Below are positions 32,266-41,016 of a stretch of DNA of 64,000 nucleotides, piece after piece (within the stretch, counting starts at the first letter, position 1; each line of letters starts with the position of its first letter). Origin of the DNA: Ilumatobacter sp. (GTDB lineage Bacteria; Actinomycetota; Acidimicrobiia; Acidimicrobiales; Ilumatobacteraceae). The stretch covers positions 17,218-81,217 of the forward strand of contig NZ_JASJCS010000002.1 of the NCBI RefSeq assembly GCF_030065885.1, written 5' to 3'. The translations under genes and the position numbers were made by a program. A model generated the notes under the pieces. That model was not told where the DNA came from. It was given only the letters and a program-made list of their open reading frames with translations, and ran no database searches.

Positions 32266-33866
32266 CAGGACGCCCTCCTCCCCGGTCGACGGATGGACGA
32301 GCCCGGCCGACCGGACCGCCGGAGGTCAGCGAGCACCGCGTCGGCTGCGTTGCGGCCCGGCGCTCCGAAGACGCCGGCCCCGGGGAAGGTGCCGGCACCC
32401 GACAGGTAGAGGCCGTCGATGGGTGTGCGGTGCCGCGTCGTCTCGCGCTGGCGCCCGAGCAGCGTCACGAGCGGTGCCGCCGCGAAGGACGGCGTGTGAC
32501 CACGGTGCATCGAGAACTCCCGTTCGTATCGATCGGGCGTCATCGCCCGCCACCGGTCGATCTCCAGCGTGCCGGGCTCGTAGAACGTGTCGAGCACTGC
32601 GAGCCAGCGCTCGGGCTCGCTCGACCCGGCCCAACCGCCTTCGAGCGCATACGGCGTGAACAGCACTTCGAGCGACAGCACGTGCTCCCCCTCGCGAACC
32701 TGCATGTCGGCGTCGAGCACGGTCGGCACGTTGACGAGCATCGTCGGAGCCGGCGCGACGCGACCGGCAGCGCGCAGCTCGTGGGCCTCGGCCAGCTGCT
32801 CCAGCGAGGGCGAGATGACGCTCGTCGGGGCGAGCAGGTCGGCGCCCGGGGCAACGGCGTCGAGTCGATCGGCCACCGCGAACCGCGGCAACCGGGTGAG
32901 CACCGCGTCGATCTTCGACTCGTAGCCGTCCTGCACGGGCCGCGCCCGCCAGTCGTCGACCAGTCGCCGCGCGGCTGGTGGCGGGTCGTCGATCCAGTCG
33001 ACGAACACCCGATGCGGGTCGCAGGCGGCGACGACGACGTCGGCGGTCAGACGTTCCCCACTCTCGAGCTGCACGCCGAGGACGGCCCCGTCGCTGACCA
33101 TGAGCGCCGACACGCGGCTGTCGCAGCGGACACGCCCGCCCGCCGCCTCGAAGCTCGCACGCGTCGCATCGGTGAGGGCGCCGCTCCCGCCGGCCGGTCG
33201 CCCGGTCTTGAGGAGGTGGCGCGTCGCGTACAGCGCCGCGGCGGTGCCGGTGCCGGGCGCGGTTGGCGGCGCGCCCCAGACCGTCGGCCCGGTACTGATG
33301 CCGGGGAGTGGGAGGTGCCAGTCGTCGAAGTACTCCGCCATGACGTCGATGACGCTGCGCCGGCTCCAATCGAGCAGGCGTGCCGCGCCGGCGGCACGGT
33401 GGGCGGCCACCCGACGCAGCATCCGCCCCGTCGAGGGCGTCGTCCTCGCCATCTCGAGCGCGAGGCGGGCGACCGGCAGCGCGTCGTCGAGGTAGCGGCG
33501 GTACCCGGCGACCTGCGATGGATGGGTCTGGTGCAGCGCGTCGAGGTGGCGCTCGACGTCGTGGAAGAACAGCCACGGTTCGGTCCCGTCGTGGAACTGG
33601 TGGACGGCGCTCACCTCGGACTCGAGGTAGCGCAGGCCGTACGCCGTGAGATCGAGCTCGTCGATGATCGGCATGCCGCGCACCATCGTGTGGTCGCAGT
33701 TGCAGATGTTGAACCGTGCGTCGAGGTCGTGAACAGTCGATGCGCAACCGCCGACGTCGGGGCGGGCCTCGACCAGGACGGTGTCGACGCCGGCCCTCGC
33801 GAGATAGGCGCCGCAGATCAGGCCGTTGTGCCCACCACCCACCACCAGCACCGTCGCGTCCGTCAT
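32265..33866 (-). CDS. Phytoene dehydrogenase-like FAD oxidoreductase
   Basis: A 533-residue amine-oxidase/CrtI-type flavoprotein. It opens with VLVVGGGHNGLICGAYLARA (dinucleotide-binding GxGxxG variant) and VLVEARPDVGGCASTV. It ends with HRTPIDGLYLSGAGTFPGAG and VFGAPGRNAADAVLADL, the usual C-terminal FAD contacts. Such proteins desaturate or isomerise carotenoids, or act on other lipids. No other carotenoid gene is nearby, so the substrate is not assigned. GGAGGTG lies six bases before the ATG at 33866, preferred over the GTG at 33872; TACCGT stands 18 bases upstream. The gene overlaps the PTPS-like gene by four bases and they form a two-gene operon. Confidence 0.82.
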   Translation of the reverse strand: MTDATVLVVGGGHNGLICGAYLARAGVDTVLVEARPDVGGCASTVHDLDARFNICNCDHTMVRGMPIIDELDLTAYGLRYLESEVSAVHQFHDGTEPWLFFHDVERHLDALHQTHPSQVAGYRRYLDDALPVARLALEMARTTPSTGRMLRRVAAHRAAGAARLLDWSRRSVIDVMAEYFDDWHLPLPGISTGPTVWGAPPTAPGTGTAAALYATRHLLKTGRPAGGSGALTDATRASFEAAGGRVRCDSRVSALMVSDGAVLGVQLESGERLTADVVVAACDPHRVFVDWIDDPPPAARRLVDDWRARPVQDGYESKIDAVLTRLPRFAVADRLDAVAPGADLLAPTSVISPSLEQLAEAHELRAAGRVAPAPTMLVNVPTVLDADMQVREGEHVLSLEVLFTPYALEGGWAGSSEPERWLAVLDTFYEPGTLEIDRWRAMTPDRYEREFSMHRGHTPSFAAAPLVTLLGRQRETTRHRTPIDGLYLSGAGTFPGAGVFGAPGRNAADAVLADLRRSGRPGSSIRRPGRRAS

Positions 33867-33884
33867 GCCCACCTCCGGACCCGG

Positions 33885-33890
33885 ACGGTA
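33885..33890 (-). promoter_or_regulatory. -10 element with short leader and Shine-Dalgarno
   Basis: Minus-strand TACCGT lies 18 nt before the ATG at 33866, leaving room for GGAGG. This is a leadered contrast to the leaderless starts elsewhere in the window. Confidence 0.45.
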
Positions 33891-33933
33891 GTGGAGCCCG
33901 GATCGGGGGGCTCACCCGTTGTGCCGAGTCGGC

Positions 33934-35193
33934 TCACGCGCCGGCGCGTTCGAGCAGGACGTGCAGCAGGACGTCGGCGCCGGCCGCGAGGTCGGCGGGG
34001 TGCGTCAGCTCGGCGATGTTGTGGCTCAGACCCTCGACGCTCGGCGTGAAGATCATCGCCGTGGGACAGACCCGGGCGAGCATCTGCGCGTCGTGTCCTG
34101 CACCACTCGGCAGCCGCTGCGTCGAGTGGCCCAATCTCCGTGCCACGCGCTCGACGGCGTCGACCATCGACGGATCGAACTCCACCGGCGCGAAGCGAGC
34201 GAGGCTCCGCTGCGAGACCTCGACGACTTCGTCGCCGGCTGCGGCTGCGACGAACTCCCGGGTCCGTTCCTCGGCGAGCTGGAGCGCCTCCTCGTCGGTG
34301 TTGCGGAGATCGACGGTCAGCGTGACCGACGCCGGCACGACGTTGACCAGGTTCGGATGGGCGTCCAGCCGGCCGACCGTGCCGACCTGGTCCGCACCCA
34401 GCTCGCCGGTGAGATCGCGCACGAACGACGTGATCTGCGCTGCGACCAGCATCGGGTCGCGCCGCAGCCGCATCGGCGTGGTCCCGGCGTGTGCCGAGCG
34501 GCCCGAGATCATGAGCTCGGTCCAGGAGATCCCCTGCACGCCGGTGACGACGCCGATCGTGACGCCGGCGTCCTCGAGGATCGGGCCCTGCTCGATGTGG
34601 AGCTCGACGAAGCAGTGCGGGAACGCCGCCGCCGGCGCCGGGCGCGGGCCTGCGTAGCCGATGCGCTCGAGCTCGTCCCCGAGCCGTGCGCCGTCGTCGA
34701 CGGCTCGCACGTCGAGCGCGTCCTCGACCCCGAGACCGCCGACGTACACCAGGCTGCCGAGCATGTCCGGCGGGAAGCGGGCGCCTTCCTCGTCGGTGAA
34801 GAACGCCACGGTCACCCCACGTTCGGTGGTGACGTCGTGCGTGATGAGCGTCTCGATCACCTCGAGGCCGGCGATCACGCCGAGGTTGCCGTCGAACCTG
34901 CCCCCGGTGGCGACGGTGTCGATGTGCGATCCCGTCATCACGGGGGCGAGCGTGGGATCGCTCCCCTCGCGAGTCGCGAACACGTTGCCGATCCGATCGA
35001 TCTCGACGCGCAGGCCGAGGTCGCGCATCCAGGTGACCACCAGGTCGCGCCCCTGCCGGTCGTCGTCGGTGAGCGCCAGCCGCGACGAACCGCGTTCGCC
35101 GTTCGGGCCCAGCACGGCTCCGATCTCGCCGAGCGCCTCGATCCGCGCGACCAGGCGGTCGGCGTCGATGCGGAGCTCCGGGATGTCGGTCAC
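33934..35193 (-). CDS. Zn-dependent M20 hydantoinase/carbamoylase (allantoate amidohydrolase-like)
   Basis: A 419-residue M20-family hydrolase. The signature blocks are TGSHIDTVATGGRFDGNLGV (metal His and Asp), AFFTDEEGARFPPDMLGS (catalytic and metal Glu), FPHCFVELHIEQGPILEDAG, RSAHAGTTPMRLRRDP and LPSGAGHDAQMLARV. This is the N-carbamoyl-L-amino-acid hydrolase / beta-ureidopropionase / allantoate amidohydrolase group, which opens carbamoyl amides in purine, pyrimidine or hydantoin breakdown. The GTG at 35193 follows TACTGT with 8-nt spacing. It fits the window's theme of nitrogen-heterocycle catabolism. The preceding flavoprotein is on the same strand after 67 bases. Confidence 0.85.
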   Translation of the reverse strand: MTDIPELRIDADRLVARIEALGEIGAVLGPNGERGSSRLALTDDDRQGRDLVVTWMRDLGLRVEIDRIGNVFATREGSDPTLAPVMTGSHIDTVATGGRFDGNLGVIAGLEVIETLITHDVTTERGVTVAFFTDEEGARFPPDMLGSLVYVGGLGVEDALDVRAVDDGARLGDELERIGYAGPRPAPAAAFPHCFVELHIEQGPILEDAGVTIGVVTGVQGISWTELMISGRSAHAGTTPMRLRRDPMLVAAQITSFVRDLTGELGADQVGTVGRLDAHPNLVNVVPASVTLTVDLRNTDEEALQLAEERTREFVAAAAGDEVVEVSQRSLARFAPVEFDPSMVDAVERVARRLGHSTQRLPSGAGHDAQMLARVCPTAMIFTPSVEGLSHNIAELTHPADLAAGADVLLHVLLERAGA

Positions 35194-35201
35194 GAGCCGA
35201 G

Positions 35202-35207
35202 ACAGTA
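35202..35207 (-). promoter_or_regulatory. Leaderless -10 element for M20 hydrolase
   Basis: Minus-strand TACTGT lies 8 nt before the GTG at 35193. Confidence 0.5.
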
Positions 35208-35263
35208 GCCACGGGCGACGGCCCCGGAATAGCGGCTGGTGAGCGGGGGTTGAACTTCATGAC

Positions 35264-35283
35264 GGCACCGGCCGTTCGGTGCC
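35264..35283 (+). promoter_or_regulatory. Stem-loop in the leader of the site-2 protease gene
   Basis: GGCACCG (35264-35270) and CGGTGCC (35277-35283) pair perfectly around GCCGTT. The loop ends 18 bases before the ATG at 35302, where it could hide or expose the ribosome site, or bind a regulator. Confidence 0.45.
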
Positions 35284-35301
35284 AGAAAGACCCACCCCAT
35301 C

Positions 35302-36372
35302 ATGAACACCGGCTCACTGAAGCTCGGCAAGATCCTCGGCATCGACGTCAACATCCACTGGAGCGTGGGGCTGATCGCCGTGCTCCTCGGCGCCAGCCTG
35401 GCGCAGGCCATCGGCTGGTTCGCCGGAGCGCTCGGCCTCGTGGCGTTCCTCGCGTCGATCCTCGTCCACGAGTTCGCACATGCGTTGACCGCTCGCCGAT
35501 TCGGCGTCGACACCGAGTCGATCCAGCTCTGGGCGCTCGGCGGGGTCGCCCGCCTCAGCCGCGAGTCGCCGACCGCCAAGGCCGAGGGGTGGATCGCCGC
35601 CGCCGGCCCGCTCGGAAGCGTGGCCGTCTCGGTCCTCGCGCTCGGCGCCTGGTGGCTGCTCGACGGCGCCGGCGGCGAGATCGGCGCGATGCTCGGCTGG
35701 CTCGGCCTCATCAACGCACTCCTGGCCGTGTTCAACCTCCTGCCCGGCGCGCCCCTCGACGGTGGCCGCATCCTGAAGGCGGTCCGCTGGGCCCGCCACG
35801 GCGACCGTCACCGGGCGGCACAAGAGGCCGGACGGGCCGGCATGGTCCTCGGCTGGATGATCGCCGCGCTCGGCATGGGCCTGATCCTCCGCGAGCAGTC
35901 GGGCATCTGGCTGATGATCACCGGTGCCTTCATCGCCGTCAACGCCCGCGTCGAGATCACGGCTGCCGGCATCGCCCGCCGCTTCGACGGCATCAAGGTG
36001 CGTGACCTGACCTGGTTCGGTGTCGCCGAGGCCGGCACCGACATGGACGCCGATTCGATGCTGTGGCAGCGCACGCGCCTCGGCCTGGCGGGCGGCGTCG
36101 CCGTCACCGACGAACGCGGCAGGCCGCAGGGTCTCGTGCTCGAAGACGAGCTCTGGTCGATCCCGGCCGACGAGCGCCCCTGGGTCATGCTCACCCAGAT
36201 GATGGTGCCGTTCGACCGAACCGCGAAGGCCTCGCCCGACGAGGACCTGTCGACCGTGCTCCCCCGTCTCAACCCGGCACGCCCGGTCGTCACGGTGTGG
36301 GAGAACGACCGCCTGATCGGCATGGTCCCGCCGAGGCGCCTCCGCGAACAGCTCAGCGCCGCAGGCCTCTAG
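35302..36372 (+). CDS. Site-2 protease family metalloprotease (M50)
   Basis: A 356-residue membrane protease. HEFAH (residues 56-60) in ILVHEFAHALTARRFGV gives the zinc ligands and catalytic Glu. FNLLPGAPLDGGRILKAVRW contributes D153, the third ligand of the LDG motif. The last 130 residues (VPFDRTAKASPDEDLSTVLP, VTVWENDRLIGMVPP) resemble CBS-domain folds, as in CBS-type S2P homologues. It probably cleaves a transmembrane substrate such as an anti-sigma factor. No sigma or anti-sigma gene is near. A leader hairpin precedes it. Confidence 0.85.
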   Translation: MNTGSLKLGKILGIDVNIHWSVGLIAVLLGASLAQAIGWFAGALGLVAFLASILVHEFAHALTARRFGVDTESIQLWALGGVARLSRESPTAKAEGWIAAAGPLGSVAVSVLALGAWWLLDGAGGEIGAMLGWLGLINALLAVFNLLPGAPLDGGRILKAVRWARHGDRHRAAQEAGRAGMVLGWMIAALGMGLILREQSGIWLMITGAFIAVNARVEITAAGIARRFDGIKVRDLTWFGVAEAGTDMDADSMLWQRTRLGLAGGVAVTDERGRPQGLVLEDELWSIPADERPWVMLTQMMVPFDRTAKASPDEDLSTVLPRLNPARPVVTVWENDRLIGMVPPRRLREQLSAAGL

Positions 36373-36405
36373 ATCCTCGACCCGCAGCGGACGACGAGCC
36401 CGCCA

Positions 36406-36903
36406 TCAGGCATCGGCGACGCTCCAGTCGCGCTTGGCGACCGGCGGCTTGTCACTCCACGGGAAGTTGATCCACAGGTCGGTCCGCTTCCAGACGTAGT
36501 CGCACTTCACCACCGAGTGCGACTTCTCGTAGATCACCGCGGTGCGGACCTCGCCGACCTTGCCCTCGCAGAACTGCTCGACGCTCTTGAGCGTGTGCCC
36601 GGTGTCCGCGACGTCGTCGACGATGAGGATCTTGGCTTCGTGCAGGTCGACGAAGTCGGGTGCCGGCGGCAGGATGCGCGGCACCTCGAGCCGTTCGTGC
36701 ACGCCGGTGTAGAACTCGACGTTCATCGTGTAGGTGTTCTTGACCGAGAGCGCGTAGCCCATGGCACCGCCGATCAACAGACCACCGCGGGCGATCGAGA
36801 GGATCATGTCGGGTTCGTAGTCGTCGTCGGCGATCATCTGCGCGAGCGCTCGCGACGCTTCGCCGAACAGGTCCCAGGTCAAGATCTCGCGCTCTTCGGA
36901 CAT
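36406..36903 (-). CDS. Phosphoribosyltransferase (XGPRT-like)
   Basis: A 165-residue type I phosphoribosyltransferase. The PRPP-binding motif is ILIVDDVADTGHTLKSVEQF. The N-terminal SIARGGLLIGGAMGY is the pyrophosphate/flexible-loop region, and LWINFPWSDKPP near the C-terminus matches xanthine/guanine phosphoribosyltransferases. It would salvage a purine base to its nucleotide using PRPP. With amidohydrolases and a molybdenum hydroxylase in the same window, purine salvage and degradation share neighbourhoods here, but there is no direct operon link. TAGCGT stands eight bases before the ATG. Confidence 0.82.
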   Translation of the reverse strand: MSEEREILTWDLFGEASRALAQMIADDDYEPDMILSIARGGLLIGGAMGYALSVKNTYTMNVEFYTGVHERLEVPRILPPAPDFVDLHEAKILIVDDVADTGHTLKSVEQFCEGKVGEVRTAVIYEKSHSVVKCDYVWKRTDLWINFPWSDKPPVAKRDWSVADA

Positions 36904-36911
36904 GGGCGTGC

Positions 36912-36917
36912 ACGCTA
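36912..36917 (-). promoter_or_regulatory. Leaderless -10 element for phosphoribosyltransferase
   Basis: Minus-strand TAGCGT lies 8 nt before the ATG at 36903. It sits in the 67-bp gap after the PPK2 stop and gives the phosphoribosyltransferase its own promoter. Confidence 0.5.
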
Positions 36918-36970
36918 CCCGCGCACCGTCGACCGGGAGAAGAGGCCGTGCCGTGCCCCGGCACCACCGA

Positions 36971-37789
36971 TCACGGCACGACGACGCCCTCGAGCCCCTC
37001 CTCCGCAGGCGGGTACCGGGGGTCGATCGCTTCGAGGTGGTGATGCAGGATCTTCGCCACCACCAGGTTCCGCACCCACTTCCGGTCGGCGGGCACGACG
37101 TACCACGGCGCGTCGTCGGTCGTCGTCTCCCGCATGGCGTCCCGGAACGCCTTCATGTAGTCCTCCCACAGGGCACGGTCGTCGAGGTCGCCGAGCCTGA
37201 ACTTCCAGCGCTCGTCGGGGTCGTCGACCCGGTCCTGCAGCCGTTCGCGCTGCTCGGCGCTCGAGACGTTCAGGAAGATCTTGACGATGTGGGTGCCTTC
37301 GTCGCCGAGCATGCGCTCGAAGTCGCGGATGTGGCTGTACCGCTTCTTCCAGACCTTCTGCGGTACGAGCCCCTTCACGCGCACGACGAGCACGTCCTCG
37401 TAGTGGCTGCGGTTGAAGATGCCGATCAGACCCCTCTCGGGCGCATGGGCGTGCACGCGCCAGAGGTAGTCGTGCTTGCGCTCCTCGTCGGACGGCACCC
37501 CGAAGGAGTTCACGTCGACGCCCGCCGGGTTGACACCGGTGAGCACCGACCGGATCGTGCCGTCCTTGCCGCCGGCGTCCATCGCCTGCAGCACGACGAG
37601 CAGCGCCGTCCGCTCCTCGGCGAAGAGCCGCTTCTGCAGGTCGGAGACGATCGCGATCTCGTCCTCGAACGCTCCCCTCGCGGCATCCTTCTCCCAGCCG
37701 AACGTCTCGCGAGGATCGTGGTCGTCGAGGTCGACGTCGTGCCGAGCGAGGCAGCGCTTGACGACGGGGTCGGTGCTCGTGTTTCCCAT
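36971..37789 (-). CDS. ppk2: Polyphosphate:nucleotide phosphotransferase, PPK2 family
   Basis: A 272-residue single-domain PPK2 protein. VLQAMDAGGKDGTIRSVLTG is the Walker A. FNRSHYEDVLVVRVKGLVP includes the substrate-site Arg/Asp pair and lid. HIVKIFLNVSSAEQRERLQD and DDAPWYVVPADRKWVRNLVV finish the family's pattern. It uses polyphosphate to phosphorylate AMP, ADP or GDP; the class cannot be assigned by eye. The length is normal. TACGGT lies seven bases before the ATG, in the 140-bp region shared with the divergent peptide-binding lipoprotein. Confidence 0.87.
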   Translation of the reverse strand: MGNTSTDPVVKRCLARHDVDLDDHDPRETFGWEKDAARGAFEDEIAIVSDLQKRLFAEERTALLVVLQAMDAGGKDGTIRSVLTGVNPAGVDVNSFGVPSDEERKHDYLWRVHAHAPERGLIGIFNRSHYEDVLVVRVKGLVPQKVWKKRYSHIRDFERMLGDEGTHIVKIFLNVSSAEQRERLQDRVDDPDERWKFRLGDLDDRALWEDYMKAFRDAMRETTTDDAPWYVVPADRKWVRNLVVAKILHHHLEAIDPRYPPAEEGLEGVVVP

Positions 37790-37796
37790 GATCGGG

Positions 37797-37802
37797 ACCG
37801 TA
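37797..37802 (-). promoter_or_regulatory. Leaderless -10 element for ppk2
   Basis: Minus-strand TACGGT lies 7 nt before the ATG at 37789. The rest of the 140-bp divergent region holds TAACGT (about 37866-37871) and the hairpin-like GTCTG-ACGA-CAGAC, possible parts of the plus-strand promoter, which I cannot resolve. Confidence 0.45.
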
Positions 37803-37929
37803 CTCGCGGGTGTGACAGTCTGACGACAGACCGTGAGGATGAGTCAACGCTCCGCGCGAGCATCATGTAACGTCCGTCACAAATTGACCGGCGACCGTCG
37901 CCGCACCTGCCAAGGGGGACCCTTCCGAC

Positions 37930-39768
37930 ATGACTGCCCAACGCCGAGCCCACACGCGTCGAACCATGCGACGGCTCGCCATTCCGGTGCTCTTCGGCCT
38001 GATCGCCGCCGGCTGCGGCGGCGACGATGACGACAGCGTCGCCGAATCCGACGACGACACCGATCAGGCCGCCGAGGACGAGGGCGGTGGCGACGAGGTC
38101 GACGGCGACACCGGTGACACCACCGAGAGCGGCGACGGCGGCGACACCGGCGACGACGCCGCCACCACCGACGAGGACCCGTCCGACGGCACGCCGACCG
38201 AGGAGACGCTGCCGCCCGAGACCGACGATCCGGTGTTCGGCGGCACGCTCCGCTACGGCCTCGAAGCCGACGTCAACGGCCTCAACCCGGCCGAGTCGAG
38301 CCTCGCGGTGTCGGGCCTCATGATGGGCAACGCGGTGTTCGACACGCTCGCCGCCCTCACGCCTGACGGCCAGTGGGTGCCGTACCTCGCCGAGTCGTAC
38401 ACGCCGAACGAGGACTTCACCTCGTGGACGATGAAGCTCCGCGAGGGCGTCACGTTCCATGACGGCACGCCGCTCGACGCCGATGCGGTCGTCGTGAACT
38501 TCGAGGCGCAGCGGGCGCACCCGCTGGTCGGCCTCGCCGTCAAGCCGTTCTTCCCCGAGGAGGGAGCGACGACGGTCGTCGACGACCTGACCGTGCAGTT
38601 CAACCTGCTCGAGCCCGACGCCAAGTTCCCGACGGCCCAGACCGCGCAGCTCGGCATGGTGGCCTCGCCGGCGTGGCTGACCGCCGCGGCGGAGGACGGC
38701 TCGCTCAACCAGGCGCCGGTCGGCACCGGGCCGTTCATGTTCGACAGCCGCAGCGAGGACTCGGTCACCCGGTTCGTCCGCAACGAGAGCTGGTGGGGCG
38801 GCGACGTCTATCTCGACGCCGTCGAGTTCTTCCCGGTCCCCGACCCCGACGCCCGCAACGAGCTGCTGTTCGGCGACGAGCTCGACGCGCTGCACACGAC
38901 CAACCAGGCATCGATCCTCGATCTGCGCGACGACGAGTCGCTGCAGCGGGTCGAGATCGACGCGTCCGAGGAGTCGTTCGCGATGATGAACTCGGCGGCT
39001 CCTCCCTTCGACGACATTCGCGCCCGCGAAGCCCTCGCCCGGGCCACGCCGGTCGACCTGTACAACGACCTGATCGGCCTGGGCGTCAACCGGCCGGCCG
39101 AGCAGATGTTCATCCCCGAGAGCCCGTTCTACAACCCCGACGTGACGCAGGTGCACGACGACCCCGACGGTGCCGTCGCCCTCGCCGCGGAGTACTGCGC
39201 CGAGCGCGGATCCGAGTCGAACGACCTGCTCGGCACACCGACCTGCACCGACGGCAAGATCAACATCGAGCTGCAGTGGTCGGGTCCCTCGGTCGTCCAG
39301 ACCCGCATCGCCGACCTGCTCGACGAGGGGTGGAGCGTCGCCTTCAACGTCACGTTCAACGAGCTGCTCCAGGACGAGCACATCAGCCAGACCGCCTTCG
39401 GTCAGTACAACGTGGTCACGTGGCGCCAGTTCGGCTCGGCCAACCCGACGAACGACAACGTGTGGCTGCTGTGCCGCACGATCGGCGGCATCTCGCTCAA
39501 CTGGCCCCGGTTCTGCGACGAGGATCGCGACGCCCTCATCCTCGACGTGATGGCCACGCCGGACGACGCCGATCGCGTGCCCCTGCTGCAAGAGCTCGTC
39601 CAGAAGGTCAACGACGACTACCTCTACGTCCTGTTCAACCACACGATGTGGTCGAACACGTTCGACGAGGACGTGCGCGGCGTCTGCGATCGCACGGCGC
39701 CCGACGGCACATCGCTCGCCTGTGCCACCAACGGTCGCACGTGGTTCAGTTCGGTCTGGATGAGCTGA
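37930..39768 (+). CDS. Family 5 substrate-binding lipoprotein (peptide/nickel type)
   Basis: A 612-residue extracytoplasmic binding protein. The signal ends in LFGLIAAGC, a lipobox with Cys around residue 25. An acidic linker (Asp, Glu, Gly, Thr) of about 65 residues follows. The SBP_bac_5 domain has FGGTLRYGLEADVNGLNPAE, MKLREGVTFHDGTPLDADAV and YNDLIGLGVNRPAEQMFIPE, and ends FNHTMWSNTFDEDVRGVCD. It captures an oligopeptide-like or other bulky solute for the permeases that follow. The ATG has GGGGG upstream at 11 bases. It is the first gene of a five-gene DppABCDF-type operon. Confidence 0.88.
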   Translation: MTAQRRAHTRRTMRRLAIPVLFGLIAAGCGGDDDDSVAESDDDTDQAAEDEGGGDEVDGDTGDTTESGDGGDTGDDAATTDEDPSDGTPTEETLPPETDDPVFGGTLRYGLEADVNGLNPAESSLAVSGLMMGNAVFDTLAALTPDGQWVPYLAESYTPNEDFTSWTMKLREGVTFHDGTPLDADAVVVNFEAQRAHPLVGLAVKPFFPEEGATTVVDDLTVQFNLLEPDAKFPTAQTAQLGMVASPAWLTAAAEDGSLNQAPVGTGPFMFDSRSEDSVTRFVRNESWWGGDVYLDAVEFFPVPDPDARNELLFGDELDALHTTNQASILDLRDDESLQRVEIDASEESFAMMNSAAPPFDDIRAREALARATPVDLYNDLIGLGVNRPAEQMFIPESPFYNPDVTQVHDDPDGAVALAAEYCAERGSESNDLLGTPTCTDGKINIELQWSGPSVVQTRIADLLDEGWSVAFNVTFNELLQDEHISQTAFGQYNVVTWRQFGSANPTNDNVWLLCRTIGGISLNWPRFCDEDRDALILDVMATPDDADRVPLLQELVQKVNDDYLYVLFNHTMWSNTFDEDVRGVCDRTAPDGTSLACATNGRTWFSSVWMS

Positions 39769-39813
39769 ACCGGTGGGTCCCGCCCGCAGGCCGACGCGTC
39801 GAGCCGAGGCCCC

Positions 39814-41016
39814 ATGAACTACTGGGTCCAGCGCCTCGGCACGGCGCTCCTCCTGCTCTTCGCGGTCAGCGTGCTGACGTTCGGGGCGATGAACACGCTG
39901 GGCGACCCGCTGTTCAACATCCTGGGCCCGGTCGCGCGGGCCAAGGACGTGCAGGGCACCGCTCAGATCGACGGCTACGCCTACCAGGCGGCGCGTGACA
40001 ACCCGACGGTCGGCCTCGTCCTGCTCGACGGACCCGACGAGCTGTCGGCCGGCGAGTCGGTGCTCGTCGCGGAGGGTGACACGCTCCCCCGCCGTGCCGA
40101 CACCGTGGCGCCGCTCGAGAGCGTCGCGGTCGAATCGGGCCTGGTCTCGATCGCCGACGGTGTCAGCCCGGGCAGCGCCGTGCTCAACGGACCCGAACCC
40201 GAACAGCTGGCCGACGTCGCCGAGGCGGAGGAGCGCTTCTACCTCGACCGGCCGCTACCCGAACGGTACGTGCGATGGCTCGGCGACTTCGTCACCGGCG
40301 ACATGGGCCCGCAGTTCAGCAAGACCGGCGAGCCGCCGGTCACCGACCTGATCAAAGAGCGGCTGCCACGCTCGGCCATGTTGCTGATCATGGCGCAGCT
40401 GCTCGCCACGGTCATCGCCATCCCGTGGTCGCTGTGGTCGGCCTCCAAGGCCAACACGGTCGTCGATCGTGCCTCCACGTTCTCGACGTTCCTGATCATC
40501 GCGCTCCCCAACTTCGCGCTCGGCGTCGTGCTCAAGTACCTCCTGGCGATCAGGCTCGGCTGGTTTCCGCAGACGTTCAACGCCGCGGATCCGTTCCTCT
40601 CTCGCGTCTGGCAGATGTTCCTGCCCGCCCTGACGATCGCGTTGCCGGCGGCGGCCGTGTACCAGCGGCTGCTGCGGACCGACCTGATCACCACCCTCCA
40701 GGAGGACTTCATCCTCATGGCGCGGAGCAAGGGTGTCTCGCGGCGCAACATCCTGTTCAAACACGCGCTGCGGCCGTCGCTGTTCTCGTTCGTCACCGTC
40801 TTCGGCATCAACACCGGTGCACTGATCGGTGGATCGCTCATCGTCGAGACGATCTTCCGCGTGCCGGGCCTGGGTTCGGCCGTCGTCGAGGCGGTCGTGA
40901 CCGAGGACTTCCCGGTGGTGCTGGCCATCGTGATGATCATCGCCGTCGCGTTCGTCGCGGTGAACGTCATCGTCGACGTGCTCTACTCGCTGATCGACCC
41001 GAGGGTGCGCCGGTGA
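39814..41016 (+). CDS. dppB: Dipeptide-type ABC permease 1 with large external insertion
   Basis: A 400-residue DppB-type permease. Helix 1 (ALLLLFAVSVLTFGAMNTLG) is followed by GDPLFNILGP, then a unique insertion of about 95 residues (43-138). The sequence re-enters the family at ERFYLDRPLPERYVRWLGDF. The ATPase-contact segment is MARSKGVSRRNILFKHALRP, and ETIFRVPGLGSAVVEAV completes the pattern. Ordinary DppB proteins reach the RYxxWL block soon after helix 1, so this is an insertion, predicted to lie outside the membrane. It pairs with DppC, whose GTG overlaps the stop (GTGA). Confidence 0.87.
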   Translation: MNYWVQRLGTALLLLFAVSVLTFGAMNTLGDPLFNILGPVARAKDVQGTAQIDGYAYQAARDNPTVGLVLLDGPDELSAGESVLVAEGDTLPRRADTVAPLESVAVESGLVSIADGVSPGSAVLNGPEPEQLADVAEAEERFYLDRPLPERYVRWLGDFVTGDMGPQFSKTGEPPVTDLIKERLPRSAMLLIMAQLLATVIAIPWSLWSASKANTVVDRASTFSTFLIIALPNFALGVVLKYLLAIRLGWFPQTFNAADPFLSRVWQMFLPALTIALPAAAVYQRLLRTDLITTLQEDFILMARSKGVSRRNILFKHALRPSLFSFVTVFGINTGALIGGSLIVETIFRVPGLGSAVVEAVVTEDFPVVLAIVMIIAVAFVAVNVIVDVLYSLIDPRVRR

